A stretch of DNA of 64,000 nt from Sycobia sp. Sy_11 (GCA_018907035.1 JACCIC010000002.1:501001-565000); one strand, 5' to 3'; numbered from the stretch's first letter, positions 36,914 through 51,300 are shown. Made by a program: numbers and translations. Notes: a model not told the origin generated them from the letters alone.

Positions 36914-39900
36914 GTGGTGATATAATAATAATAACAATAAATGAGTTATTACATTCGCCGAAACTTTGAAAGCACTCTGGGAAGTGGCGTTCCCACGATG
37001 TTGTGGATCTTCTCGATTTGGTCCACCTCATTGTCACCCGGAAAGAGCGGTTCCAACCTTTATGCGCGCAATTCGCAAATTATACAATACTCGCCCCCAT
37101 TATTCGCTTTAACGATAGAAATGCATCGAACGTGTAAAAACAAAAACAACAACAACAACAACAACAAGAAAACGAACGTGAGGAGCTCGTAGAAGACGCA
37201 GCCGGATGCCCAGATGTCCATCTTCGGGCCGTAGCAGCCGCCTGTGAGGAGGCACTCCGGTGACCGGTACCACCTGGTCGATATGTATTCGGTGTACGGC
37301 ATTTTGCTGTAGATACTCCGAATCGAGCCGAGATCGCCGATTTTCACCGTACTTCCCTATATGCATACAAATGTACATGTACACTAGCACGATCAAATTT
37401 TTCAATTGTCTTCCAATATATATATCTATATAATACAATTTTCTTTTTATGATGCAAATCAATACGAATCAATACAGAAAGAAACTATGAAAATAAGATC
37501 TTATATTAACTTGATTTATGTGCAAATTCTGTTAGAAACAAGTAATTTTAATGGACGAATTCATCCGAGTTCACCGTTTTTTTTTTTTATAATAAATATC
37601 CGTTTTTTTCATAATAAAAGAATAATGGCTGTGAAGTTTTACTATAAGCGGAAGGTTCATATCTATTCTTCGGCGCGAATGTATAAACGATCTCTCAAAT
37701 TAAAGTAGATACCGATTTCATAACTTAATTATATTGTTAGTCTATTTAAATAAATCCTCTCGATGTTCTATTTCTATAAATATAATTTCTGCTGTATGTT
37801 ATATCCAAAGGTCGTTTCAAATTGGGATAGCGGTGTATCTCGATTTTTAAGATCAATCAATAAATGTGTGGGTGATTTATCCAGTGCTATCATCGTCCCG
37901 GATAAATAAATTAATTATGTTTTATTAAATCGCAATTGTCTAAGCAATCCCGTCTGAGCTCATTTGTACGTTTGTTATATATACGCGTCCACATAAATTA
38001 ATAATAGAGTAACCAATGCGCATTTTAACCTTGACTAAAATATTTTCTGGCTTGATGTCACGATGGAAAATACCATTTTTGTGAAGGTGAGCAAGGCCTT
38101 TTAAGATCTGGTAAACGTAATGCTTTACCCGGCTTTCCATGATCATGCATCTGAAAGAATATACGTATTTGTTCTTCGTCACCGATTCATTTTTATTGAA
38201 AAAATTATAATCGGATTTTTAACAAATTGTTTATTTACCCTTTTCTTTTCGTCATCAAATCGTACAAGCTCATTTCCATTAATTCGAAAATTAAGGTCAC
38301 CTTACCGGGTAGAATATCACTAAAAATATAAGCATACAAATTCGTAACCTTATAATCTATAGAACTCGTAACTACTGTAATGGAATAAATTATTATTTGT
38401 TGATATATAATTTTTTAAGAAAATAAGTGCAATGAACTTTTGTATATAAATTCAGATTAACCGATTCATTTAACGATTAAAGCTCGCGTTTTACATTTGT
38501 TATAAATAACCCACGATGATACTATATATACAATCATTCCAACTTCAATACTTTCAGCAATTCTAATAATTTTAGGGTACTGTTCTAATGAAAAAACGTT
38601 GGGAATCGACACAAGATCATTTCAACAACTGAACTTTGAGCAATGACTTTTATTTGAAAATGCCCTCTTCTTCTATCCCTCTTCGAGTCCAGAACCAAAA
38701 TTGTATAGGAATTTGTAAAGCAAACCAAGGATTAAAAAAACATTCTAAGTTCAGTTGTTGAAATTATCTTGCAAGTAATATACTGTAAGTCAAAGTTAAA
38801 GACCAATGATACTCTATATTGTACAGTTTAAGTTTTATTATAGAGATAATTTTTTTAATTTGCTTTTACGGAGTAATTGGTGGATTAAAATCAAACACAT
38901 CATCTATATCTGAAAATGGATAGTACCATTTTGCATAACCGTGATTTACGTTTCAACAGAAATGTAGAGTACACGTCAGTTGGAATTATAGAATTAAAGT
39001 TTTCAATTTCTTAATTAAGTTCCAAAAATTAAATAAAAGTTTCAGAACATTTAATTTCTTCAAAGATTATATTCAAATTTATTTTATACTAGAAATCGAG
39101 TCAAAACCATAAATTTAATAATTCATAATAAACTGCAATAAATCTATGAAGAACTTTGGTCACGCCATACATTAATTTTGTTCACTGCGATGGAATTTCT
39201 CGAAAGTTGTATACGTATGTGAACACGGACTTTTGGAGAAAACTGTTTTTTTTTTTTTTTATATATTTCCATATTCACTCTACACGATTTTATCACTTAT
39301 TTGTAACGTATAAATAAATTGAGATAAAAATGAAATTTTTAACTTTACTTAACGTTACTCTATTTATGCCCCTAAATAGCGGTACTAATCAGTTACGAAA
39401 TTCTGCTATGTATTTATAAAATTATATAAAACAAATAATTAGATCTGCTACTTTATTAAAAATTTATAAGTAGGCTTTTTCAAATTTTGGTCTACAAGTA
39501 TTACACAATGCAAAAATGATCATTTTAAATTATAATTCAAACAGGTATAAGGTATTATAATATAACTATTATAGTTCCGATCATTTTTACACAGTGAAAA
39601 ATTTTTAAAGAAAAATTTAAAGAATAATGTACTTGCATGTTTTTAAAGTAGCAAATCTATAATAATCCGTTTCTTATGGTTTTTAATAATGTATATTTTT
39701 TCGGGTTCAAAAGTAGTTATTTTGTTAAAAAAACGTAAAAACGCATTCTCAATTTAAATCTGTCAAAAATCAATGTAAATAAAAATGTTTATATAATTGT
39801 GAGTATGGTAAAATCGTGTATAAAGCGAATACGAAAATATCTAAAAAAAATTGTCAATTGAATTGTTTAGGATTCTATAAAAACTATAAGCTTGTCATTG

Positions 39901-41708
39901 TCTTTATAAAATTTTTGCAATTAGAGAATTAATGGTTTAATTTTTAATTAATTAGGGAATTAATGAATTAATTAATTGGAAAATTTTAAGCCCTAGAAAA
40001 GAAGGAAATACAAAATTTTACTTTTAAACTTTTGTTTTTTCATTCTATATTAATAAATATCAATTCTTTCCTTAAAATAAAAATAAACTTGGCACTCGGG
40101 TAGAAACAACGTAAATATGGTACGAATTTCTTTTAAATTTTTTTTGTAAATTTGTCGGCTCTTTTTCACCTGTGTTTTTGACCAAAAAAACTCAAGTCCA
40201 ATGTAAAAGAGCATTAAAAGTATATTTTACTTCTATATCGTGTTTTTCTTCAATAATATTCGCGGTACAGCAGTGATAATGAGCCACTGTGTGCTTATAA
40301 TTTTAACTTTTTAACTATAAACGGAAATTATCATTTTTAAATAACTTTTTTCCCTATAAAAATAAACCATTAATTAATTGGTATTAAATACAGTACTTTT
40401 TGTAGCAGTATTAAAATTATAATATTTTTATTATAATTTCTAGCGAATATTTAATCAATAATGTTACTTCTTAATTTATAGATGTCATTGCAAAACATTT
40501 GCACTGAAGGTGAATCGTATTTTGCTTGAAATAGTAGTAATTATTTTTATAATTATCTGTCACAACTACTTCGATAAACTACAATTAGCTTTACAAAGCC
40601 ATGCAATTATTGTATACAGAATATGTTTTTATGCAGTCACATTATGCAGAATATGAAAAAAACAACCGTATTAAAAAATGAACGTTTTTAAAGAAAATAC
40701 TATTATTTGATAAAAAGAAAATTCCTCAACATTTATCCTTGATAAAAATTAAAGAAATTTGGCTTTGATTCTTAGCTTTTCAATTATTCCGAAATAAACT
40801 TACATTTTTGAAAATAATAATTTTTGGACCCAATTGTGAGTTAAGAAAATATGATTTCTTATAATCAATGTTCCAAATTGAAGATTTAGTAATAATCAGC
40901 TGTAATTCATAATTTAACTTACTAATAGAATTCTATTATATGTAAGACATTAGGATGATGGTGAATTTTCCTCATTGCCATCATCTCTGAACTTTCCAAA
41001 ATCTCATTCTCGCTAAAAATGCGATATAAAATAAAATTTTCTTATTATATTCAAATAATTTATAAGTTATATTTTTCTTTATAGGATATTTGTATGCAAC
41101 TTAAGTTAAAAATAAATATTATACTTTTTATATTATTAATTATTAAAACCACAGAAATTAAAAGAATGATAGAATTGTTGAAGATCTTACTTTTGGTAAA
41201 TTCTTTTTAAACGCTTTGCAGCGTAAAGTGCACCACTCTGTCGGTTCTGACATTTCAGTACTTCAGAAAATGACCCTTGCCCAATCCTATCTAATACCTT
41301 GTATTCTAAATAATTAAATATATGTTTAATCACTATTAAACATTAAAAATTAGAAATATTTTGATGGTTCTTTTATTTCATTTTTTATGATTATTGTTAT
41401 AGAAAAATATTCGGTACTAAGTTATTGGTAATAAATATTAATGATAATTTATGAAATCTAAAATAAATTAGCATAAAAGTATGTTAGCAAAGAAAACAGT
41501 AACTGTTCACTGAAAGTTTAATTATTATAAACATTTTTAATTCTATTAGGATTCTACAAAAGTAATTATCACAAAAATTAAAAGCAAGAAAATATTTTAG
41601 CATAGAACTAAAAGATTTTGTTAGCAAAATGTAGAAATTATCAGAAAGATTAAATTTTAATTTACAATTAAACATACAAAACTCACTGATCTCAAAAGAA
41701 GTGCTCAT
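34002..41708 (-). CDS. MOK: MOK (RAGE-1)-family serine/threonine kinase, 3' end not resolved
   Basis: Family role: a MAK/ICK-related, MAPK-like kinase associated with cilia. Ten exons join in phase: 41708-41687, 41305-41191, 41012-40923, 38319-38239, 38150-38030, 37356-37178, 37057-36953, 35883-35707, 34401-34272, 34191-34002, giving 403 residues with one base carried into a further exon. Visible: glycine loop IGQGSFSEV (15-23), catalytic Lys in YAAKRLKR (K38), HRDIKPEN (HRD 132-134), DLG at 151-153 in place of DFG, activation-loop TEY (165-167) and RWYRSPE, and [20 protein letters not shown]. The sequence [20 protein letters not shown] separates MOK from MAK/ICK. After the kinase domain comes a basic, Ser-rich tail (exons 9-10). 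The exon-9 donor was placed at 34272 because only that site keeps exon 10 open. The last exon(s) lie further left. Confidence 0.92.
35204..35404 (+). CDS. Possible small secreted-peptide exon nested in MOK intron 8 (tentative)
   Basis: A 66-codon plus-strand frame begins with a basic residue and a long hydrophobic stretch ([20 protein letters not shown]). A more polar part with three cysteines follows ([16 protein letters not shown]). This looks like a signal peptide plus short mature peptide. The frame has no ATG at its start (GTG at 35204), so it would need an upstream exon; GCAG just before 35192 could be an acceptor. It may equally be chance. No family was recognised. Confidence 0.2.
   Translation: MKCTIIVVFCSFQILVTIFISSAQNIIPPIVLLKQSLQICLDHLEDDCQRQPLLMLCESTQSVRNI
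35688..35706. repeat. (CA)n tract at the MOK exon-8 donor
   Basis: Read on the minus strand this is a GT run that starts exactly at the exon-8 splice donor (exon ends 35707), so the donor dinucleotide is the first unit of the microsatellite. Confidence 0.9.
36121..36225. repeat. 31-bp exact direct repeat
   Basis: The 31 bases at 36121-36151 (beginning TAGGAATTATTAATC, ending TTAAATAG) recur identically at 36195-36225. Between them GTTTTCAAAT is itself tandemly doubled (36171-36190). It is a local duplication in MOK intron 7. Confidence 0.92.
36868..36912. repeat. (GAT)n microsatellite
   Basis: About 15 GAT units in MOK intron 7, about 40 bp downstream (in gene direction) of the exon-7 donor. 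The poly-Ser frame on the minus strand is a repeat artefact. Confidence 0.95.
37146..37168. repeat. (AAC)n tract in the short MOK intron 6
   Basis: Seven to eight AAC units within a 120-bp intron, read as a pyrimidine-rich GTT run in the gene direction. Confidence 0.85.
38320..40922. other. MOK intron 3 (2.6 kb)
   Basis: The largest traced MOK intron. It is AT-rich, with one small inverted repeat at 38.61-38.77 kb. No other feature was recognised. Confidence 0.65.
38611..38772. repeat. Small inverted-repeat element
   Basis: ACAAGATCATTTCAACAACTGAACTTTGAG at the left is matched in inverted form by CTAAGTTCAGTTGTTGAAATTATCTTGC at the right, about 105 bp apart. There is no coding capacity. It may be a short MITE-like element in MOK intron 3. 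Confidence 0.7.
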
Positions 41709-43216
41709 CTTTCATAGTTAATAAAACATCCAAAAGGTAAAACTCTATTATCAGAGGCCATTATTTTTGCCCTATTTTTTAGTTGCAACTTATTAATTTT
41801 AATATAAAAATACTTTTTTCTTTTTCTATACTCATCCAGCGTCTTTACTTATATAAAACTGTCTTTTTCTATGGTTATATTAAGAATGATAAAATAAAAG
41901 AAGAACATTTGTTTTAAATTTATGTATATATATAATTTTATATATAATATAACATATTGTATAATAATTAAATTTTGTTGTGCTTTATCAACAAAAAAAT
42001 GAGAGAAAGAAAAAAAGAAAAAAGATTAGACTATAAAATCTAATGCTATGAAAATTTATAAGCTATTTACTGGTAACAATTAGATTACTATATAAAAAGG
42101 TTAAATTCTTTTAATACCTGAAATTAAACTTCTTATAAAATGTAATTTTTTATTAACACAATTTGAAATTTTAATACTAAACTATTACAAATAATTACTT
42201 GGTTCAATGTTATTAAAATATTTTCACAAATAAAAATGACTAAAAATAAACTAGCTTATTTTGTTTTTTAAATAATATACTTGCAATGATACACTACTAT
42301 TATAATTAAGGAATTTCTTATTTGCAAAACTATGCATGCATGATACTTTGAATTTATTAAACATGTATCCTTATATTTCTTAAATTATATGATTTTGATT
42401 TGATTTTATATCATTTATTTTTGTAACTGCAGAGATTACATATCTTATATATCATTCATACCTAAATTACGATAATGAGATAGCGGCGCAATATCATATT
42501 TTGAATAAAAAAAAAGAAGAAACGTGAATGTATTTTATATTTTTCCGCTTTTATCAAATTTATTTTCAGAACAATTAATAGTTTAAGCATACGATTTTTC
42601 TTGAAAATTTTTTTTCAATGCACATAATCATGCGCGAATATAGCTTGGCTTAATTCTTCTAAGACGAATTAAAATTGCTTACGAAATATATAATTCTATT
42701 AACATTGATTATTTTGTAAAAGTGAGATACTTTTTCTAATTTTAATGAATGTACAACTTTCAAATTGGATAGAAAATATTCAATTCCAAAATACTTCTAA
42801 TTACATATTCTACTTAACAATGAAAAATTGTATAGTTATAAAGATAACTGAAGAACTTTCGATAGTTTATTAATTTACAGTAAACTTTATCCTTCGCCAT
42901 TAAAAATTATAAGTGTATTGTAAGACAACCATTAAAATTATGTAGTCAACTGTCAATATAAAAAATTTTAATTATAAAAAATTTTAAAATGGATAATTAT
43001 CTCTACAATTTCAATGTAGAATATAAGGACACAAGTAGCTCAGTACTGGTTCGATGAAATTCTTAATTTTAGTCTACAATACATTACTGAAATAATAATT
43101 TCTAATATTTCGGCAATCACTTTCACAAAATAAATTGTTATCAACAAGAAGTACATTGGAAAAGGCATTCGTTTCACAAGAAGTATAAACACAGCGTCAA
43201 ATTACATGTTACATAC

Positions 43217-43545
43217 TTTCTTTCTGAAACATTCATTGGGCCGTTTTTAGAGTTTGCTGAATCGTCAGAGTGGCGCGAGATATCGTCTCTTCCTTTCATT
43301 TTCTATCATTAAATTTACAGTCGAAAAAAATTTATTATAAACACCACCATAATTAATTTTATGAATGTGAATATGTAAAACAGTACCTTGCACTTGTCAC
43401 TCAGTTTGAGCGCAAGCGCGAGTCCTCTCCATCGCTGTGCCGTGAGATAATAAGACGTTGCGGTGCGTGAACACAGGATGCGTACGACGTTCGTCTATTC
43501 TCACCGTTTCTTACAGTGAGACTTTTTATCGATTACTTTTTCTTA
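43217..43545 (-). other. Candidate 5' leader exons of MOK with an upstream ORF (tentative)
   Basis: This is an island of higher GC and CpG in AT-rich DNA. On the minus strand a stretch ending at 43387 abuts GTACTG, a possible donor. An acceptor (AATGATAG) at 43303 opens a second stretch, 43302-43217, followed by GTATGT. The second contains ATG at 43299 and an open 27-codon polar frame (MKGRDDISRHSDDS). If it splices to an AG just before the MOK ATG at 41708, the frame ends at a TGA overlapping that ATG. It could instead belong to an unrelated transcript. Confidence 0.33.
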
Positions 43546-44933
43546 TTTTATATAAAATAGAATCTCGAAAATTTGCACGTGAAAACGTGCAAAAATTATT
43601 TTAGTAAATTAAATACTTTTCCTAATATTTATTTATTGTCTTTTAAACCAAAATAATTCTTAGCTCACAAAAATGGAATCGATATTTATTCGAATACAAT
43701 TTCTATTTTGTGACAACTAACTCAAGAAGTTTAATAAATTTGAAGTCAATATATAATGATTTAGAAAAGAAAAAGAACAGTTCTGAAATAAAAAATGAAG
43801 TAATTTTAAGCTCTAAAAGACGTTTTAATTTGAAAAAAAAAGTTTTATAAATGCACTTAATAATGCTGGGTGTCAAGCTGCTTAGAATGAGAACACTAAA
43901 TTAGTTTTTTTTTTTTTAAGTAATATGTACAAAATATTTATTATCTCATTTTAATTGATTGACCCTCGGAATTATAAAAATTTATTTACATTATTAATAA
44001 ATAAGCATTTCAAAACTGCAACTGGAAACATACTTATTAGTCGTAAGTTCTACTCAATACGCAAATTTCATCAAAATCTTAAAGTCAACAAAATTTTCTC
44101 ATTAAAAATAAAAATAAGAAAACAGTATCCAACAAATTATCGAGGCTACTATTAAAGTATTCGACTAGTCGTTCGCCTTTCTCGTACTCTCATCCTATAA
44201 AATATTCTATATAATATATATTTATATAATTTTCGCATGTTTGGACAGTAGTCCTGTGTTCACTATCACAGCAGTGTCGTTTGCTTCAATCAGCAGTTTT
44301 ATCAGCTAACGGTGCAAGAAGGAACTCTTCACTTGCATTTTACTATTCGCTCCTATTCACATACAGTATATACACGGAAGAAAATTATCTAGCAAAAATT
44401 TATTCGTGTAATTAGTAGCCGCAAAGAGATAACTTTCAAACAGGTTGATTGAAAATGTATTTAAAATAAATTCAATTTGCAGATTTAAGATGTTATCAAT
44501 TTAAAAAATTGAAAAATTCATTATTAAAAATATGTACATTCAACAGCAGTAAGAAAATTACTTTATATGAAATTCATATGAAAACGAAATTCTTCTACTT
44601 TATAATTTAAATCTTAGCAAATAGCTTAATTCAATTCAGTCGTATTTCTGTTATAAAACTGTATTTAATATAGTACAGAAACGTCTTTAACGTAAAAAAT
44701 CGTCGCAACGATTATTTTTTTTTTTTTGCCAGTTAACTTTCGACTTTGTGCACTATTAAAAAAACAAAAACAAAAAATTATTGAACAAAATGAGAAGTTA
44801 AACATCTTTGTCCAACAAAGTATGCAAACAGTTTTCACCTCTCATAAAATATCCACAAAATAGAAAGAAGGAAGAAATCGAATTCTCTCCTACCACTCCG
44901 AGGTTCATTTCTTACATACACGCTTTCCCTTTC

Positions 44934-45109
<176 letters not shown>

Positions 45110-45325
45110 CTGCGCAGAAAAGGATAAGAGCATGATTGACTTTCGTTAATAATTAATATACGCACAATAAACACAGCGAGTCATCGCCCAGTTGAGTAGC
45201 GACATATCGACATATGTCTTTTATGTACACACGTTCAAAAGGTTTAAAACGCTTTCTCTCTCTTATGATACACGATTTTGTCAACAACGTAACATTGTTT
45301 GTCCTTTTTTATCTTTTGCTTGTTA

Positions 45326-48300
45326 TTACGATTCGATTGGTTGTTCGCTCTGTTGTTCAAGAGGAGCAATTATATTATCACCGGCGTCCGGTTGTGGCTG
45401 TTCCGGTTGTAATTCGGGTGGGTCATTAAAGTTCTCTTCGGCTGGAGGATCAACAAAAACTTCTTTAGGAGCAGGTTCAACAAAACTGTCCTCTGGCGGA
45501 GGATTACATTCTTGTTCTACGATTGGTTCGAAGCTCTTTGGAGGAGATTTGAAGAGTTCCTCTTCCTGATGATGATGTTCTGGTTGTGGAACGGGGCAGC
45601 TTTCCTGAACTGAATAGTCGTCCTCCATTGTATGTTGCTCAGGAGCGTTGCTGTAAAAAGCCTCGGGCTCTCCTTGAAGTGGTGGCTCGAAAATAGTTTG
45701 TGGCTGTAGGGATTTTTAAAATTGTAATATGTGCTTTTGAATATTTTACAATGTGGGCTTCTTTAACATTAATTTATCATTAATAGAAAATACTCAATAA
45801 TTAATAGAAAATTTCTAGTTTATAAATTCTCACTTATTAAAGTTGGAATTTTTTCTAATATTCAAAGATCTATAGTTCTTAAGTACTCTTAACTGTTACA
45901 ACAAATGAACTTTACAAATGAAAATTTTATTCAATAATAATGTTAAAAATAGACATTAAGGTTACATTTGGAAGCAATTGTTCTTTGTGTTAAAAATTTG
46001 AAGAGAATATCTTTAGAAAGAGGATTGATTCGTAGTAAGAAACTTATGTAAGGATATCGGTAAAAAAATTGTTAATAAAGTAATTGTGGAAGAAAATTAA
46101 TATTATTTTAATTTTTGTTTTACACTATTGAATAAATTCGAATTTTTTTTGGATTACGGTCCTTCTAACCAATAAACAAAGTAGTTTTATTCATCTAAAT
46201 ATTAAAGAATAGAAATTCATCAAAAATATACCGATTACTTGCATCTAAAAAGGCTGTCCAATGAAATTAAATAATTTTTTCATTAACTGTAATGATTTAA
46301 AATACTTTTTTTTTAAAGTAATTGAAGTTATAGTGTAATAATAAACATTATCATGATACTATTTGTTGAAAAAATGCATTATATATACATATAGAACATC
46401 TTGTAAGTATAGCATATCATTGCCAATGAAAATTCAATTATATGCTTATATAAATATTAATTTAAATGTGCATTACGAATAAAAGTCATAATATTAAAAT
46501 TTTGTTTTAATTTCTACTTACTTATTATAATATGCAGCAATTCTGATAAAAACAATCATACCTAGTGACGTACGAAAAACTTTCATTCGACGTTTTATTT
46601 TTATTTTTTATATACTTCGAAAATATTTATAAAAACAAAAAAGAAGAGTTTATTTAATTGACACGATTTTTTTGTACCGAATAGTATAGGTTCAGTAGAA
46701 ATATAATAAAAAAAATCGATAAAACATTATGCAACGAGAACGGAAAGTAGATAATCCGCGCCCGAGTCGAGCTTAGTGCCCGATTACAGCGAGGGCAAAA
46801 GCAAAATAACGATAACAGCGGTCAAATGCACGGAACGAAAATTTCACACGCCACTAGCGATAAATCCAGTGCCCAGCTTCGCACGAGGCTTATCATAATA
46901 GTTTCAATATGCATGAAAAATTTTCCCAAGACTCGTGCGGTGACACGGATAATTTGGAAAAAGCAAAATAAAAGGCGAAAAAAAAGTCGTGCTCCAGCTA
47001 CCTGTGAATCGGTCTGCTCTGCAGTCTTGTCACAATCATGATCCTGATCATTGGGAGCCGACGGCTCGGTCCAGGGCTCGCTGGGCGGCGGCGGCTCGGC
47101 CCAAACGTTGCTGCTGCTCGGCGGAGCGCTGCCGTCGGCGTTGTCGAGCTCATTCCAGGATTCCTCTACGGCGGGGTGATTGCTGTCGTCGTTCGCCTCG
47201 GCCGGTGCCGGGGGCGGCAGTTCCACGGGCGCCGAGGCGGCGTCGTTATCTTCGGGATTATCGTTCATTGCGGGCATCTGCGACGCGTCCTGCTGTGATC
47301 CCTGGCCGGGCTCGTCGAAGAATTCGCCGGACGGACTGGCGTTGCCCCACCTGAGGTGCAAGGAATCGAGACGACGGGATTTAGATAAATGCGTTTGAAG
47401 GTGGGGAGAGATCGAAATTTCGAGGGCGGGAGAGGCATAGCAATTTCGGCGGCGTAGACATAGTTTAGTTTTCGAGGGTGACGAATTGTGAATTTAATCT
47501 GTATTTTATAGTTACGATAGATATAAGCTGAATTTAACTTTAAAAAATAGTATTGCATACAGGCTCGAGAGTTAAAATTGAGCTAACGATCGAATTCAGC
47601 TTGAGTAATAAAGTGCATTTCAAGAAATGTGTATCTAAAGAGCAACCAGCCCTTTTACATTTTTGAATACTTTTTTAAAATGCCTCAATATATATAGGCA
47701 AACATAAGATTTGGAATTCGGCTTTTAGCCAAGCTAAAATCCGTTATCAATTTCCAATTTATTTACATGCAGCATGTTATCAATTAAATCATCAGCTATT
47801 GCTCTCTAACAAATCTAAACCGGAAAATAAATATTATGATGAAAATTATCGGTTTGCAATTTTTTTTATACTTTTGCGAATTATGTTACGCAAATTAATA
47901 TCAAGATATCATTAACTTGAATGAAATTTGCTTAAATATTTGAAAATTTATTGTTGCATTACCCAAGAGTAAAATTAATTCATTGAATTTAAATCTACAA
48001 TTCTAATGTCAGCAATATACAAAAGCAAATTAAGTCACTTTATTCTAAATTCTAAATTCAAAAAGGATTCAAATGTATAAACACAACATTTTTTACATAA
48101 TTCAGTTCAACGTATGTTCTATGCATGCTGCTTATTGTAGTATTTGTATAATTTCAGTATGAGACTTTGTAAGGCGCGCAAAATTGAAAAGCACGAGTTT
48201 ATGAAAATAAAATTTCAATGAATTTTAAATAAAAATTTATTAATATTAGATTTCAATCTGTTCAAGTTTTGGCTGTTCTGCTAAAAGGAGTAAAATACAA

Positions 48301-51300
48301 TTATTGAAATTAAAAAAAAAATCATTTATGGTACGAAGAATTATTCGATCCGTTAACGGATAATAATTAAATAAATTAATAAAAATTATTGATTTAGTTA
48401 GTGAAAACAAATATTGCTAAATTAAAGTGTCACTAGGAAAAACGATACAAATATTAATAAATAAGTATACTGAAATTCTTATTAATTCTAATCCATTGAC
48501 CAAAAGAATTTCATTATTAATCGGTCTTATGAAATTGCATTAAATTTCTTAGAAAATTAGTTCAAAACTGATAGTTTAATGGCAAATCAATTATTAACCT
48601 GGACTTTCTGTTCTCTCTTCTTCGGTTGTCCTTGTCGGAACTGCCTCCCCTCTTTTTGTCTCGGTTGCTGTCCTCGCCGTCTCCGCCAAGGGGTCCTCCT
48701 CCTCCGTCGGGTCTTCCGGCTGGCTGCTGAGGAGGCGGCGGTGGTGGCAGGGGCGGCGGCGGCCCGTTGTCGTTTCTCCACGGGCCCTCGTTCGGCATGT
48801 TACCCAGCAGGGGCGGTGGATGCCCACCCTGCCCCGGTGGTCCCATCCCGAAGGGCGGTGGCGGTCCCATTCCCGGGCGGCCCATCGGCGGTCCCGGTGG
48901 TCCCGGGTGCCCGGGAGGCCCGGGAGGTCCGGGGCGGCCGTCGTCGAAGCCCGGCCGGAAGAAGGGCCCGTCCGGGCCGTCGCGGGGATCGAAGCCCGGG
49001 CCGCCGCGAGGACCGCCCGGCCCTCCGGGCCCACCCGGTCCGCCGGGTCCGAACGGTGGCCTCATACCCGGTCGCATGCCACGGGGTCCCATGCCTCGGG
49101 GATGGAACATTGGCGGGCCTGTAATCAAAGATTAGCCTCTTTTGAAACGATTGTAGTTTTATTTAGAAGTACAGGGTGGTGAAATCGCAATGTAGCGATC
49201 TCAGATCGTACATAGTAAAAAAAAAATTGTATGTAATTTCCTGAAAATCTCGACGTCATTATAGAATTTAGGGCTTGCACAGAGAATTACAGTTTAGATC
49301 TTTGAAAGTTGCAACCTCGCACTGTCCCGGCATTTCCCAATGACCTAATAATACCATTATTTGCTAAAATCTTGGAATATGCGTTGATGATAATAGATGG
49401 TAACTTATTTAACTCCAGTCTCCTGATTAGTGAGGTCTACGATATCATTAACATTCGAAGCCATACTTTTCCATTTTTAAATTGCCCAATCAAGAAGATT
49501 ATCGTGATTGAAACATTGTAGTAACTGAAGATTAATGCATAAAAGTTTACCCAGCTAGAACAGCTAGAACAGATCAACAGTTCTGTGCTAAGAATATGTC
49601 GATTATAGTACTCAATCGACATTTCATTGTATAAGCATATTTATTTTTTTATAATTAATTTAACGTCTTAAGAGAAAATTAAAATTTTTAAATAAGAATT
49701 ATGGTATAATACTGAAAATAGAATGCAGAGAAGGAGGTGACCGCCATATGAATAAAATTGGAAGCGCATTTTTATGGAGGTGAAACTGCGTAAGATGAAA
49801 TAATTTAAAATAAGGAAAAATCTACTGTTCTTTTGAATAAAATCTTCTTATATAAGATTGACTCCATGGCTGCTTTACACTAATTATTCTCATATATTTC
49901 TTTTTTTTTTCAAATAAAATTACTAAGTAACTGATACACATTATCTATCGGATTCTCTAGATAGATCCTTACAGCTTTGTCGAAATAAAGTTGTTTCAGT
50001 TGTTTTGGACACATTCAAAAAATTAATCGTTCGATTGACAAAAATAATTACTTAGGCCATGGACTTAAGTTAAACATCAAAAGATCATTGATCAAGCAAA
50101 ATATCAAGCATTTTACACGGGCCTTCTGGAAAATTTATACGAGAACAACGAACAAAAAATTTCTCACTCTTGTGTTGAAAAAAAGTTGGCTCTTATAGAG
50201 ATTCTCATAGAGATAACTTTGCTTTTAAAAATATAGCTTGTGACCAATCAAGTTAAAGCAAATTCATATCAAAGTCTGCAGAATAAGATTTTACATACTT
50301 TTAATCAACGATACTTGCAATTTATTTATGCTTATAGTCAAGCCAAATTTTATAAAATTTCATACAATACCTACGCGAAACTACCAAATCTTCGTTTTCA
50401 CTTTATCTAATGGATATTAAGTTTTTGTGCGAGAATTCTATTAAAAAATGAATAAGATATATGATAAAAAATAACATCAAACAAGCTTATATATTTTCTT
50501 TTCTCTTCAATCAAATATATTTATTCAAAATTTTTCTCTACTCTTTCAAGATATTATTATTTGTTTTATAATAACAAACTGATACTTCAGCAATAATACA
50601 AAACCACTTTGAAAAGTGCAAGACTCAACGGTATCCTGTAGTTCGACAATACTGAGTTTTGATTCTGAAGAATCCTATTGTTACGATTATATTTTTTGTG
50701 AACTTAAAATTCTGGATACTATAATTCTGCATAAAGAATCATACTTCATAATAATCCAAATTTTCAACCTTTCCATTGTCGACCAATTATTTATAAAATT
50801 ATTAACAATATATTATTATACAGGAGAGTAAAAAAGGCGTTTGCCGAAAATATGCGTACATTATATAGTAAGAATGAATTATGACAATTATTTATTTATT
50901 TAAAATGAACAAACCATGTCCGCGTCCTCTTGGTCCAAATCCTTCAGGTCCACCCATCATGCCAGGAGGTGGACCTCGAGGCCCCCTTGGCCCGGGCCCC
51001 ATCATTCCTGGATGCCCAAACTTTGGCTCCATGAAAAAGTCTCTTCTACCACCTCTATGATCGAAGTCCATGTGATCTCTCATGTCGAAATCATCAGGAG
51101 GTGGCATGCCGCGGGGGTGATCGAAGGGCCCTTCATTAGGATTCCTCTGTCTCATATCAAAATCGAAACGTTGAGGAGGTGGTGGTGGAGGTCCGTCCAT
51201 TCTAGGTCTGTCGTCCATTCTGGGTCTGTCGTCCATTCTAGGTCGGTCATCCATTCTGGGTCGATCGTCCATTCTAGGCCTGTCATCCATTCTGGATCGA

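Noticed and set aside
48579..49182. Long open frames on the plus strand and in other minus frames opposite exon 6 of the Pro-rich gene
   Set aside because: They mirror a GC-rich Gly-Pro coding exon; only the minus frame joins in phase with the neighbouring exons.
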